64,000 nucleotides of DNA from Limnomonas spitsbergensis (lineage: Eukaryota; Chlorophyta; Chlorophyceae; Chlamydomonadales), in assembly GCA_037349105.1 (NCBI GenBank), contig JAYJMM010000116.1, positions 1,550,001 through 1,614,000 on the forward strand, given 5' to 3'. A model generated the notes under the pieces. That model was not told the origin of the DNA. It was given only the letters and a program-made list of their open reading frames with translations, and did not search any database. A program made the position numbers and the translations under genes. Every line of letters starts with the position of its first letter. Position 1 is the first letter of the stretch. Below, piece after piece: positions 33,806 through 44,160 of this stretch.

Positions 33806-33895
33806 GGTAACGGCGCGGATGTGGCTTCGGCCCAGGCTGCGCTGTTTCCTTAACTCTCACGCCCCCCACGGGGCGTAGTTTTCTTTCTTTCTTTC
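33806..33895 (+). other. LINE 3' UTR module with conserved hairpin and TTTC tail
   Basis: GGTAACGGCGCGGATGTGGC, then GCTGCGCTGTTTCCTTAACT. A perfect 7-bp stem ACGCCCC / GGGGCGT (33859-33865 with 33870-33876) closes a CCAC loop, followed by TTTC repeats. The same module is at 18351 and 18846. In this class of element the 3' RNA structure is what the RT recognises at priming; here that is inference. Confidence 0.75.
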
Positions 33896-33904
33896 TATAC
33901 GGAA
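33896..33904 (+). repeat. Target-site duplication, 3' copy
   Basis: TATACGGAA directly follows the TTTC tail and matches 22731-22739. Confidence 0.8.
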
Positions 33905-34074
33905 CCTACTCCATGTTACAATGCCAAATGTTAATAATGCATCTTTATTGTGGCAGCCATTTTGGACATAGTGCAACAGAAAATCTGATCTTTACACCTT
34001 AGCAACATGCAAATATATCCACCGACGGTGTTTGAAAGTGGAGATTACAACAGCTAGTCAAACAATGATTTATT

Positions 34075-34345
34075 TATTTTAGCCGCCAGAACCACACACT
34101 GGCCAATTTGATTACCACTCGCACCCACTCGCCTCAGTCTGCTCAGTCATCATGGTGGCGTCCCGCTTTATCCTTGGCTCTTTACTTTCTTGTACCCGTT
34201 TGTAAAGCTGTAGCCCCACTCAGCAGCGCCATCCTTGCAGCCTCCATCACTTTTAGTGGGATCCCATGACAAGTAAGGGGTGCACCACTTGGAATCGGCA
34301 GTCCCAGAGGCAGATTTCAACAGGCGACCAAATCCCCTGCGAAAT
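34075..34345 (-). repeat. Inverted paralogue of 16880-17185
   Basis: The reverse complement matches 16880-17185 over coding and non-coding parts (GCGGGACGCCACCATGATGA, GGTAATCAAA, GTTCTGGCGGCT). The two copies lie in opposite orientation on either side of the LINE. Confidence 0.65.
34168..34336 (-). CDS. Terminal exon of a small KWC-PY-SWDP / AAEWGYSFTNGY protein, gene otherwise unresolved
   Basis: After the acceptor TTTCGCAG the exon reads GGFGRLLKSASGTADSKW, CTPYLSWDP, then GGCKDGAAEWGYSFTNGYKK and ends at TAA (34168-34170). It enters in phase 2, exactly like the exon at 36361. No first exon was found for it between 34340 and 35400. It could be spliced to a distant exon or be an orphan copy. 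Family not recognised. Confidence 0.45.
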
Positions 34346-36120
34346 GGAAAAGAAGAATCTTAAAAAGGCTAACTAGAAAATAGGGCAGTGTCATAGATGG
34401 TCAACCTGGTCTGTCAAAGTGGCCTGACGATGAAGCAGGACTTCATAGAAAATTAAATGCCTGCATGCAAACAAACTGGTCCTACGAGCTGGTGGCTGGT
34501 GCGCCCCATCCTGACAAGCAATGGACCGACTACACTTTTCCCCGTTCACACTGCCTTTCTGGCCCTTCCCATCAAGGCTGTTTGATGGAAGCGTGGGATG
34601 GATATGCAATTCATGCTGTACCAACAACAGTACATCGATCAAGCATACAGGCATCTAACACATTGCAGAACATTTAGGAGGATATAAACACCTGAGCCGG
34701 CGACCGCTCTTATGTTCTCTCTCCAATCTCTCGTCCATCGTCGCTGTCAGGAGCTTAGTTTGAGTTGCCAAGACACTCGTGCTGATCTGCCTGCACGACA
34801 GCATGCATGCATGCATGTTAAGTTGTGACAGTCCAGCGGAGCGTCACCTTTCATGCAGGCAGCCCTGCATGCAGTGGTCTATACAAGTGTGACTACTGTA
34901 AACGAATATAATCATACAAATGGAAAAGTAACAGTTAGATAGCCATCCCAGGTATACGGGCGGTGCAGGCATACGACATGAAAACTTCAGCTCCTCAGTG
35001 GGTGCCCTGTCTCCATTCCAAACTATTCACACATACCAGGAGAAACGTTGATCAGAGGGCATCAGCAGACCACTGTAAATAGGTTGTTGGGGCCTCACCA
35101 CTGGGCCAATGCAGGCAAATCCTTGACCAGCCTATGGCAGGCGACCCAAGCAGCAGGGCTTGCTGTACCAGGGCCCCAACCATAGGCCGTGGTCTACTTC
35201 AATTCTATCTGAAACCCTTTCAAAGTAAGTAGTGGCACATTGATACCTGAGCCGACGCCGGCCATCATCCGTGCTGGTATCTGCAACGGTGGTGTCATCT
35301 TCCTTGCCCCTGCAATTGCACATGAAGGTGCCCAGATAATGGACTGAGGACAGAAATACGAAATAAAATAACTAAATAAGCTCCAGATCCTCGTGGATAC
35401 CCCGTAGCCTCCGGGACAATTTGGAGTGTAACAGTCCCCTCCACCTCCCGCCTGCCGGCGCTACCCAGGCACCCACAGGCCTGGCGTTGCGTGTTACATC
35501 TTATTATCTACACAGAGGCTGCAAGCGAGTGCGAGCGAGCAATTGTTTGGCAATGCAGCTCCGGCAGATGAACTCATTTTCGAGGGGGCGCACATCGCCA
35601 GAAGAACACACTTCTGAATGTTTACCTCGCATTGAAGTTTTAAGACCTTGTCCTTTGAGGATCTGGCTTATAAAGGCAGAAAGATACAGAGGGAATAGGC
35701 CTCGGCTGAAGTGTCCATCATGTACACACGGAAGTTACAAGTAAGCAAGGCTTCATTCATCCATGCCTCAGGTTTTTTATACATGCCCATGCAGTTGCAT
35801 GATTCTATCTGACAAGGCCGATTTGTATCACAGTGGACACAAACAATTAAACACATTGTAATGATTCATACAGCCCAGCCTCGCCATTTATTTTCGGTGG
35901 ATGTACAGAGGTGTGAGACGAGAGCCATTGTAGCACTCCGTCCGTGTCTGTCCTGCTGTACCTGCTGTACCTGCTGTACCTGCTGTACCTGCTATAATGC
36001 TCCCCTGGACAGTACTGTTCAGCAGAGCACATGATACAATTGAATGCCCATAGCATGCACCCTGCCTCCCCCTTGCCCTCCGGAGTTTCAGGGCTCTTCG
36101 CTATCTTGTGCTCGTTTGAT
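34346..36120. other. Intergenic or intronic, no supported gene
   Basis: No convincing exon is seen. A CCTGAGCCGRCG segment occurs near 34692 and 35248, and GGATATAAA occurs near 34679 and 36592, hinting at old duplications with the small-exon genes. CTGCTGTAC is tandemly repeated four times at about 35952-35990. Confidence 0.4.
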
Positions 36121-36124
36121 TGTG

Positions 36125-36190
36125 AAGCTATAGCCCCCATTCTAGAGCTCCCTTCTTGCAGCTTCGTTCCATCACTTTTAATAGCCTCGC
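36125..36190 (-). pseudogene. Fragment of the small AAEWGYSF exon
   Basis: The reverse strand has GCTGCAAGAAGGGAGCTCTA then GAATGGGGGCTATAGCTTCA, a damaged duplicate of the end of the exon just upstream (36199-36361). It is a local tandem duplication of an exon end. Confidence 0.55.
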
Positions 36191-36198
36191 CATCCCAC

Positions 36199-36748
36199 TC
36201 ACTTATTTTTCGTGTGCCCGTTTGTGAAGCTGTAGCCCCATTCAGCAGCTCCGTTCTTGCAGCCTCCAGCAGTTGTGGATGGATCCCATGACCAGTAAGG
36301 CAAGCACCATTTGGAAGGGGCAGTCTCATCGGTGGCTTGCAACCAGCGGCCTAGAAATCCCCTGTCATGTTGGAATTCAAGGGTGCAACTCATGGAAGTA
36401 GATAAGGGAGGGGAGGCATTTCAACCGGCCAGATTCATCAGCTTCCATTCGTTTTACATAAATTGTTTGTGGTACGGTATTTCCGTACGAATAGTAGGAA
36501 TCAACTCCCAATTAACTCTGATCCGATAGCTGCAAGTTAGCTAGATAGCATTGTTCCAGCTACACATATAAGCATTGCAGTTGTATTAACCAGGATATAA
36601 AAACCGCCTGCACCTATACACTGCTTTCGGGTGCGTACCCTGTTGAGGCTGCAGAGGCGAAAGCCACGCCAGTAGTCCGTTCACCGGAGAATGCGATGCT
36701 GACGAGCGCTCCGACAATCCACAATCCTGTTAGTGAGAGTTTCAGCAT
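36199..36748 (-). CDS. Putative small secreted protein, two exons
   Basis: Exon 1, 36748-36639: ATG then MLKLSLTGLWIVGALVSIAF, a good signal peptide (Lys-containing start, hydrophobic core, small residues), ending in phase 2 before GTACGC. Exon 2, 36361-36199, after ACATGACAG: GFLGRWLQATDETAPSKW, CLPYWSWDP, GGCKNGAAEWGYSFTNGH, stop TGA. The phases agree. The product is about 91 residues with mature Trp/Tyr/Gly-rich sequence and two cysteines. Paralogous second exons are at 34336 and 16899. An alternative donor (AATAA|GTGAGT) overlaps the stop, so a further exon is possible. I do not recognise the family. Confidence 0.5.
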
Positions 36749-38389
36749 CGTGACAGCTAATTAATTTTACAATGCGATAGTTTTTGTATTTTACAGAAAC
36801 TCATGCGTTGCAACCAATTAATAATACGTATAAGCCGGTCCGCGTGTAGTTGACATTGTTCCCGCCCGGAAGGTTGATTGAGTTAAGGGTCTGGTTGTGA
36901 AGGGCCGGGGAGACTGACGTGGTCGGGGCATTTCATTCATTAGCGACACCCGGCAGATGCCCATCAATGTCCCGACTTCCCTCCTATCAATCTCCAATTA
37001 TTTCGAATTTGATAGCGAGTATCACGCAGAGCCTGTCTGTGTGGTATCGGTACTCGAAAATTTATACGGCAATGGCGTTACCCCTCGCTCTGTCTGGGCT
37101 CAAAAGGCTCGCCCGCCCTGCCATGGGCAATTGGGCACCCATCCCAATTCTCAACCAATCAGTTAAGAGAGATGTCAGGATTGAGGCCAGAAAGAGAATG
37201 GATAACGCCTGAGATGTATGTAGAGTCTGCAGAATGCTGTAATGCCTGGCATCGGTTTTGCAGTAATGCGAATTACGAAAGGTGCAGAGTCATCAGTCCC
37301 CTGGTGCAATTCAGCAACTGTTGGTAACGTTGGTGACTTACTTCTCAGTCCCCGTATAAGCATGGCAGGAGGAATATGCATGGGGCCAGGTCGGAAGCCA
37401 CATACCTTCAGTCAATGACGTCCTGGGTTACTCTGAGCTCATGCCCTCGACATGAGCTCATGTCAGTGCGCCATAACTAAAAGTAGTGTACACTCCAGCA
37501 TATACATGCCCTCATGGCTCCTGCCAGTGCGCCAGCTCAGCGCTTGCTGACTCGCTGTAGGAGTGTAGGCTGATACCAGACGGCAGACGCGGCAGGTTGC
37601 CACATGCATACCTGTGTTCCATACTTCCATGATCGCGACAAGCGAGATCCCCGTCCTCCCCCGGCCGGAAACGTCCAGCTGCGCCTGCTCGTGGGCTGCG
37701 TCCACTAGCACCAACAAATATGTGATTGGTAGCTGCTGCAGGTCAGGCGCTGTATGACACAGTGGGAACGTCTGCTTCCCGCATGTGCAGGGTCTTGTGA
37801 GTAAAGAGATGAAAGAGCGGGCAGGCGATACGCATTCCACAGCAAGCAGTGAAGTGCAGGGCCATGTAGTGCCATGCAGAAGTGCCATCCCGACTGCCAT
37901 GCAGTGCAGTGTAGCAAACAATCAAACACAGGAACACTCTTACACATTGCTGTAAAGGCACATTGGGCGCTTTCATAATGACCTCTCTGATTCACCAGGT
38001 TTAGAAATATTGGACGCTTTCAAATGATAATCCAGGCGTGCGAGTTGCATGTGAGCCCGATGCGAGCTCATACTTTTAGATAGCAAAAACTGGCAGGCCC
38101 CAAATTTGCTGCTCTCAACCCTGCTCTCAACGACTCAAATACATCGACACAGGGATCGATTCACAGGCGACCCAACATCGGCATTTTACCTCTGCTGATT
38201 CACACCAGCCGCAAAACCCCTGGAGGAGAACAAGAACCTTGGCGACACCACTTGTCTCTCGGGTATTTCAGATTCCCACTTCTGGGATAAAGGACTGGAT
38301 ATCATTGTGTCAATTGCCATTGTGCGGTCTACCACTTTGCAGTCTTGATTTCCCTCTGCAAACCGTCGCGGGGGTTTTGATCAGCCAAA
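36749..38389. other. Intergenic; promoter side of the U2AF-like gene
   Basis: No supported coding sequence. CCAATCAG lies at about 37156. A diverged 35-base direct repeat around GAGCTCATGTCAGTGCGCC / CTCATGGCTCCTGCCAGTGC is near 37452-37532. The 5' UTR of the gene at 38390 should lie in the last 100-200 bases. Confidence 0.4.
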
Positions 38390-41064
38390 ATGTCTTCAGA
38401 AGACATTGTGCCAGAGGAGGTTGCCACTGAAGCACCCGCTGCTGAACCGTTACCCTTGGCCGATGAGGAGCCAGAGGATCTGCCCCTGCCTCCTCCCATG
38501 CCGGCATACGCCCAGCCGATTCCATTAGATGCTGATATAACCCTAAACGAGGTCGCTGGGAACTCTAAAGATGGCGAGGAAAAGAGCGAGCCTGCAGGGG
38601 GTGGTGAAGGCAAGGAGGCCGATAATGGCGAGGGCGTACAGAAAATCTCCATGGATCGGGAGAGGTCCAGGGATCGCAAAAAAGAAGTGCGCAAGAGCCG
38701 CTCAAGGTCGAAGGACCGCAAGGACCGCCGGCGATCCAAGAGCCGCTCGAAATCTCGGGATCGCAGGCGCAGCAAACGATCCAGCCGCAGCCGCAGCCGT
38801 GACCGGCGCTCCACCAGGAGGCGCTCCTCATCCAGGGACAAGAAGCGAAGGGATAGGAGCCGGAGCCGCGACAAGAGGCGCAGGAGCCGCAGCAAGGACC
38901 GCGTTAAGGACAGCCGGCGCCACAAGAGCCGCAGCCGCACGCCACCCCCGCGCCGCCGGCGCAGCCGCAGTGACAGCCCTGATGTTGGGGGCTACCAGCC
39001 GCGGCCACACAAGTTTACCACAACCTCGGGGTCGCTACCGCCTCCGCCTGTTGGCCCTTTTGGCACCGGCATGCCCAACATCCCGCTGCCGGCTGCCGTG
39101 CCGATGCAGGCCCCTGTTCAGGACCCCTTGGCGATCCAGCGCATGCTGCAAGAGCAGCAGATGCGCCAACAGCAGCTGCTGCTGCAGCAGCAGCTGATGA
39201 GTGCGGCAGGGGCAAACAATGCTAAGACACAGAAGGAGGCCAGGGCGGCCAGGCGTGTCTATGTTGGGAACCTGCAGCCTCACATGGTGGGTATAGCAAG
39301 ACCCTGGGCAGCGTGGTCCTATTTGCTGTCTTTGCATGTGTAGGTTTTCAGCCATCAGCATGTGCCACCTGCTGTTTGTATTTTGCTTGCACGCTTGATG
39401 GAGAAGAGCTCTCAAAATCATCCCCCTTCCCCCCCCTCCCTCCCTCCCTCCCTCCCCCTCCCCCCCACTTTCTCCCTTGCCCCCCCCAGCCCCCATTTCC
39501 TTAAGCTTCTTGATCACGCATCTTTCCGATCACGATGAGGCTGCGGGACTAATTTTTGTTGGCATCAAGTGAAGCGCGCGCCACTGCTTGTCGCGGTCGC
39601 ATCTCTCGTGGGCCAGCGTTGATAAGATTCACGATGTGTTGATGCCTTGCTTTGCACTCTGATTGTCTTGATCTGTTTTCGTGGATGACTATGTGAAAAG
39701 GCCACAAGGACTTACAGGCTGAGACTATTTTTAGCGTGACTGGCAGGGGTGGCATTGGCTCCGGCTCATCTATCATCACCCCTCCCCTCCCCGCCCCCAA
39801 GCGCCCCTCGTGCTCCCTCGTGGACTAGTCGGGCAAGCTGTCATTGAGTCAGCTGCCTGGTTGCCATGTTGCCAACATGCGATCACTGCACAGCCCGCCG
39901 TGCCGTCTGGCGCCAGGCATGCTAGGGGTGTTTTGGAACCTTATATTTTGGAAGCAAGGTTATTTGAAAGAGGCTGGCACGCTGGATAGTGCTCAGGTCT
40001 CTTGCCCTCTGTTTCTCCTCCCCTCGATCTGGCCCTCTTGCCACCGCCCTTGGGCCCCATCCTGTTTCCGTCCCCTCCTATCTCCAGGTCACTGAGGACC
40101 AGTGCCGCGCCATCTTTAACAGCGCGCTCATGGCAGCCTTCCCAGGCTCCAACGTGCCCGGCATGGAGCCCGTCCTCAGCATCAACAGGCAGCCTGAGGG
40201 ACGGTGGGCGTTTGTCGAGCTCAGGACACCGGAGATGGCGACCGCCGCGCTGCAGCTGAGTGGCCAGGTGTGAATAATGCTCTGGGGTGCTCTGCGAGCC
40301 ATGCACTTTTCCTGTGTGTTATACAATAACATGAATAATGCTGCTCTCCATCACTGGGTTTGAACCGCAGGGATGCGATGGGGCTGAGCATCAGTGGATC
40401 TTCTAGCCCTGTAAATGTAGCAAGATCATGTGCCACTCCAGTCCTCTCGATTTAGAGCCGGTGCATTTGGCCGCCCCCTGGATTGTTTTTGAGGCTGGCG
40501 AACGTACGCTTCCTTTTGTCTGCAGGTGACTCTGCATGGCCGAGCTATGACGGTGGAGAGGCCCCAGGACTACGTGGACCCGAACAAGCAGGCCCAGGCC
40601 GCCCAGGTGCGTCTTGCTCTAAAACATTCAAGTTGACATGTTCCTAAGATTTGATTTGATTTGCATTCCCATGGGCATCAAAAATGCTGGCCTCAATGCA
40701 AACTGTCGACAAAACCCCTTAATATCCGACTAAAAATCGGCGTTGACGATTGATCTGTAGTAAATTAATGGATCCCTCAACTTCAAACAATGTGAATTAT
40801 GAGGGACGGCAGAGGAAATCTGCGGTACCGTATATTGCCTGTGGGAACGCTGCTTTAAACGCCGCAGCTATGGCTGGGGCCAGGTTAGCTCACAAGTTAT
40901 TTTCTACGTTGTTTCCTGTCGTTCTGACTTGAGACTGCTTGCCTGATGATCACTCGCAGATGGCGCAGATGGCGATGTCAGCGTTCCAGCAGCCGGGAGC
41001 TCTGCCAGGCCCGCCTGGCATGGCACTTCCTGGCCCACCCTTAATGCCTGGCATGCCTCAGTAG
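38390..41064 (+). CDS. U2AF65-like RS-domain protein with a single RRM
   Basis: Four exons join in phase 0: 38390-39286, 40088-40267, 40526-40606 and 40960-41064 (stop TAG), 420 residues. Residues 1-90 are acidic and Pro-rich. About 90-205 form an RS domain (SRSRDRRSTRRRSSSRDKKR). A Pro/Gln linker follows (LQEQQMRQQQLLLQQQ). The first RRM begins ARRVYVGNLQPHM, an RNP2 match, with RNP1 in GRWAFVELR. It closes with AMTVERPQDYVDPNKQ. This is the N-terminal half of plant U2AF65, which binds the polypyrimidine tract at 3' splice sites. RRM2 and the C-terminal UHM are absent: the last exon codes for a short Pro/Gly/Met tail. The Trp-containing U2AF35-binding motif is not seen. Confidence 0.82.
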
Positions 41065-41185
41065 CCTTGCACGCAATTTAAACTGCCGGACCGTGGCTCT
41101 TCCTGGCCCACCCCCAATGCCTGGCGGCTCGCCTGGCATGCCGCCTCAGTAGCCTTGCACGCATTATATACTGCTGGACCGTGCT
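41020..41185. repeat. Tandem duplicate of the last U2AF-like exon end and 3' UTR
   Basis: GCACTTCCTGGCCCACCC-TTAATGCCTGGC, then CCTCAGTAGCCTTGCACGC, recurs downstream as GCTCTTCCTGGCCCACCCCC, then CCTCAGTAGCCTTGCACGC. The period is about 90 bases, and the stop codon is included in both. Confidence 0.75.
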
Positions 41186-41559
41186 CTATGAAGAGCAATG
41201 CCTCGACCAATCACCTCTGGCATTGACTACACAAATTCAAATTGACCAGGACTCCCTGTCAGGCCAGTGTGGCTTGAATTTCGCTTCATGCAGCCATGAA
41301 ACAGTTACAGCGAGGAAAAGCCAACTAACGCTACGCATTTCGTATGAGTGTATGACGAGCTGGATAATTAACTGTACTCTGATCTTAAAAGGCCAGAGCT
41401 TTTGTGGGACCAACCTCGGGAGTGTGCCACTTCCCTACGGTAAGGAAAATGGAAAGCTGGGGAGGAAAGGACATCCGTCCCTCGCCTATGAGGCACCCTG
41501 CTATCCAACAGCCTTGCCCAAGATACCAGGAGGTGACATCATTTGCACCCATGAATTTA

Positions 41560-41620
41560 ACCTGACGTCTGAGCAGGGCCCAGAGGTGTAACGTCATTGA
41601 CCTGACGGCTGTCTGCCCCC
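41560..41620 (+). repeat. Dispersed repeat R2, partial copy
   Basis: GAGCAGGGCCCAGAGGTGTA-ACGTCATTGAC, the right half of R2. Its twin is at about 44267-44327. Confidence 0.6.
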
Positions 41621-41777
41621 GCGGCCAAGCCTCTGGAGGAGGGCCCCGAGGTAAACTGGTAACGTCACAAAATAGGTTACACCAGGGGTCCCACGCGTGT
41701 AAACCCCCCCTGGGTTACACGCATGAGTTTAAATGGTGTGCGCAACCTCATCTTCCGCGATATGTAGCTCTCATCAG

Positions 41778-41852
41778 GACAAAGACATCACACCTCTGGG
41801 CCTGCTTAAAAAGGCTCGGCCGCATGGGCGCCCAACTGTCCCATTGGAAGAA
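41778..41852 (-). repeat. Dispersed repeat R2, inverted copy
   Basis: GACATCACACCTCTGGGCCT, then AAAAAGGCTCGGCCGCATGG-GCGCCCAACTGTCCC is R2 in reverse. Its twin is at about 44485-44559. Confidence 0.65.
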
Positions 41853-43213
41853 AAGAAACTTAGGAAGAGGTTGTGTGTGTTTTTAGCACAGGAGAAAGAA
41901 TTACCCCCCCAAAAGGAAAAGGCAGCCCGAAGTATCAATTGTCCCTCTCAATTCTAATCCCCAAGAAGGCAAAGGAAAGCAACAAAACTAGGCCTCAACA
42001 GTGCGTTCGACGTAGCTCTCGTCAGGTTCCATCACTTCCGTCATTCACCTCTTAACTATACATAAAACATCAGATCCGCTAAACATGAGGGTCGAAATTT
42101 TGAGTACAATATTGAAACAGTGCCCGAGGTAAATGGTAGGAAAACATATTCCGTTGTATATGACAGTTCAACGTCGTCATGGGTAACAAATCCTGCCCAG
42201 CACAATCCTGCACCAATGTCACCTAGCGACCAATGCTGGGCTATCTGAAACCAGGGGCTGAAACTACAAATCTGGAAAGCTTTTCCTGATAACAAACAGC
42301 AGCCTAGACAAACGCCAGATGCCTTTTCTTTAGTACTGAGCCCCAAATGAAAAATCGACGATCAGCGTAGCATTAGATTTGACACATGAGGCAGAACCCG
42401 AAAAACGTTTCCAGCAACGAACCAACTAGGGCAGAGATCAAGGCCAACCAGTGGACCCCTGGGCTTGAGAAAAAACGCGCTCTGGCGTAGGTATGACCCC
42501 CTGAGACGTAGTATGAGCCCCATGAGAATTCCTTCATGGTTCAATGGTTGTAAGAACGCATCCTCGCGCTTCAATAGACAAATGCTACGCTGAGTTCCCC
42601 TCTTTCTGCCTCTTGCCCCAACCAGCTAGCTTACCGCCCACCCACCTCCTGCTGTAGCCAGCTTGGTTGCCCCCGCTCTCCCCATCCCGCCTCCTCTCCA
42701 ACCATCTTTTGAGTCCCCCCAGGCAAATTAAATAAATTTAGCCCACTGCTGCCCCCACGGCTACTGGGGCCTCCTGGCTCTCTTGCTGAGCCAGCTGGGT
42801 TGCCCCCCTCCCCTCCTGCCCCAGCCCGCTTGGTTGACCCCCTGGACAAATTGAAAGCCTCTAGCCAACCGCTGCCCCTACAGCTGCTGGTGCCTCCTGG
42901 CGCTCCTGCTGTAATCAGCTGGTTTGCCCCCCCTCTGCCTTCTGCCCCAACCCGCTTGGTTGACCCCTCTGGACGAAATTGAAAACCTCTAATCAACCGC
43001 TGCCCCTACGGCTGCTGGTGCCTCCTGGCGCTCTTGCTGTGACTCCCTGATCTGAAGCCCCCTCTCCTTTAGTCGGACCTTGACCTGGGTGCTAACGATC
43101 TTATAGGCCACGCCGCGGCGGAGGCAAATGTCTTTGACCTTGAATACACCAGTATGGCCGTTGTGGCGGATCTGGATGTAAACTGCGGGGACAGCAGCAG
43201 GTGGAGGGGGCAT

Positions 43214-43385
43214 GACGGTAAGGGGAGTTTGAATGACATGACGACAAGGGGAGTTTCAAATGTGTGACAGTACTTTAGGGGAGTTTGGATGGCATGACGA
43301 GAAGGGGTGTTTGAATTGCATGACGGTAAGGGGAGTTTGAATTGCGTGACGGTAAGGGGAGTTTGAATTGCGTGACGGAGCCACG
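43214..43385. repeat. ~28-30-bp minisatellite (GACGGTAAGGGGAGTTTGAA)
   Basis: Six to seven degenerate units of GGTAAGGGGAGTTTGAATTG-CGTGAC follow one another. The last two are identical. It is duplicated with the large unit at 45921-46092. Loosely similar AAGGGG...TTTGAA...GTGA units occur at 59290-59440. Confidence 0.8.
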
Positions 43386-44160
43386 TCGACATGATGCCAG
43401 ACGCACATGAGGGCCTGTGGTCTTTAGCGTTATAAGCCAAGTCAAGTCTGGCGATGTAAGCAACAGGTTCAAAGTACCGTCCCCCCCCCTAAATAATATA
43501 TTTTTCGTCGCGCAGCCAAATATAAGTAAAAAGAAAGCCGCGCAGCGACATTTTTTTTTAATTTACTTGTTGCGCAGCAGGTAATTTCATTTAACGCCGC
43601 GCATCACTGAAAACGATTTAAATTTCCTTCCGCGCAGCACTTTCAGCTTGTACAGTAAAACTCAGTTGAAATCCTCGTTTGCTGCTAGCAAGGATAGTAC
43701 GGTCAGCAATACTCAGCATAGTCGTCACCCTCCGCCGTTTCCTGGCCTCAGGAAACGTGTGGCTGTTGGGGTCCCGAAACGTCAGCAGTCGTCAGCACCC
43801 GTCTCTGCCTCCATGATCGAGCTTCGCCACGAGGACTGGCGTAAGGATCACTCGGCGGATGTCAAATCAAACAGTCGCGGGCGAGCGCAAGTTTTTGGGG
43901 GGATTTTTATATTTGCTTGTAGCGCGCACCCCCAAAATAGTTGTTTGGGCACCTGACTGACACTCCGCGCACCGGCAATTCTTGAATTATTATTAGCGCG
44001 CGCCTCAATAATGAATTAATTATGGGCGAAGTCTCTGACGTTTTACGGTAGCATGTTAAGAGGGCTTAACATAAAACGCATTATGTTTCGCCAACCGCAG
44101 AACTGAGCTTCAAAATCATTAAAGGCACCCCCCCTTTTGAGGTACCCTCCCCTTTTTTGC

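Larger units (their letters stand above)
22740..33895 (+). mobile_element. Dual-endonuclease LINE, Dualen/RandI-like, 11.2 kb, nearly full length
   Basis: A non-LTR retrotransposon bounded by a 9-bp target-site duplication and ending in a TTTC tail. In one reading frame it carries, in order: an unknown N-terminal ORF, a proline/threonine-rich region with an OTU-like cysteine protease, an AP-type endonuclease (APE), reverse transcriptase, a PHD finger, RNase H, a CCHC finger and a PD-(D/E)xK restriction-like endonuclease. APE plus RLE plus RNase H plus cysteine protease is the published definition of the Dualen family of Chlamydomonas. No frameshift is seen across 11 kb; the only damage visible is in-frame stops at 23499, 25998 and 28614, of which the last lies inside RT. 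The first two might be natural ORF ends. The 5' end may be truncated, because the first ORF begins 3 bases from the boundary. Confidence 0.9.
41454..44160 (+). repeat. 2,707-bp tandem direct repeat, copy 1
   Basis: Bases 41454-44160 and 44161-46867 match throughout at an offset of 2,707. The only difference noticed by eye is CCCCAAATG versus CCCCGAATG (near 42347 / 45054). AAG is shared at both junctions (microhomology). No gene is supported inside. The unit contains two inverted R2 pieces, C-rich GCTTGGTTGACCCC repeats, a 28-30-bp minisatellite and a CGCGCAGC motif cluster. Confidence 0.92.

Noticed and set aside
37463..37921. Minus-strand ORF of 152 codons
   Set aside because: Cys/Leu-rich with no recognisable domain; the frame overlaps local repeats.
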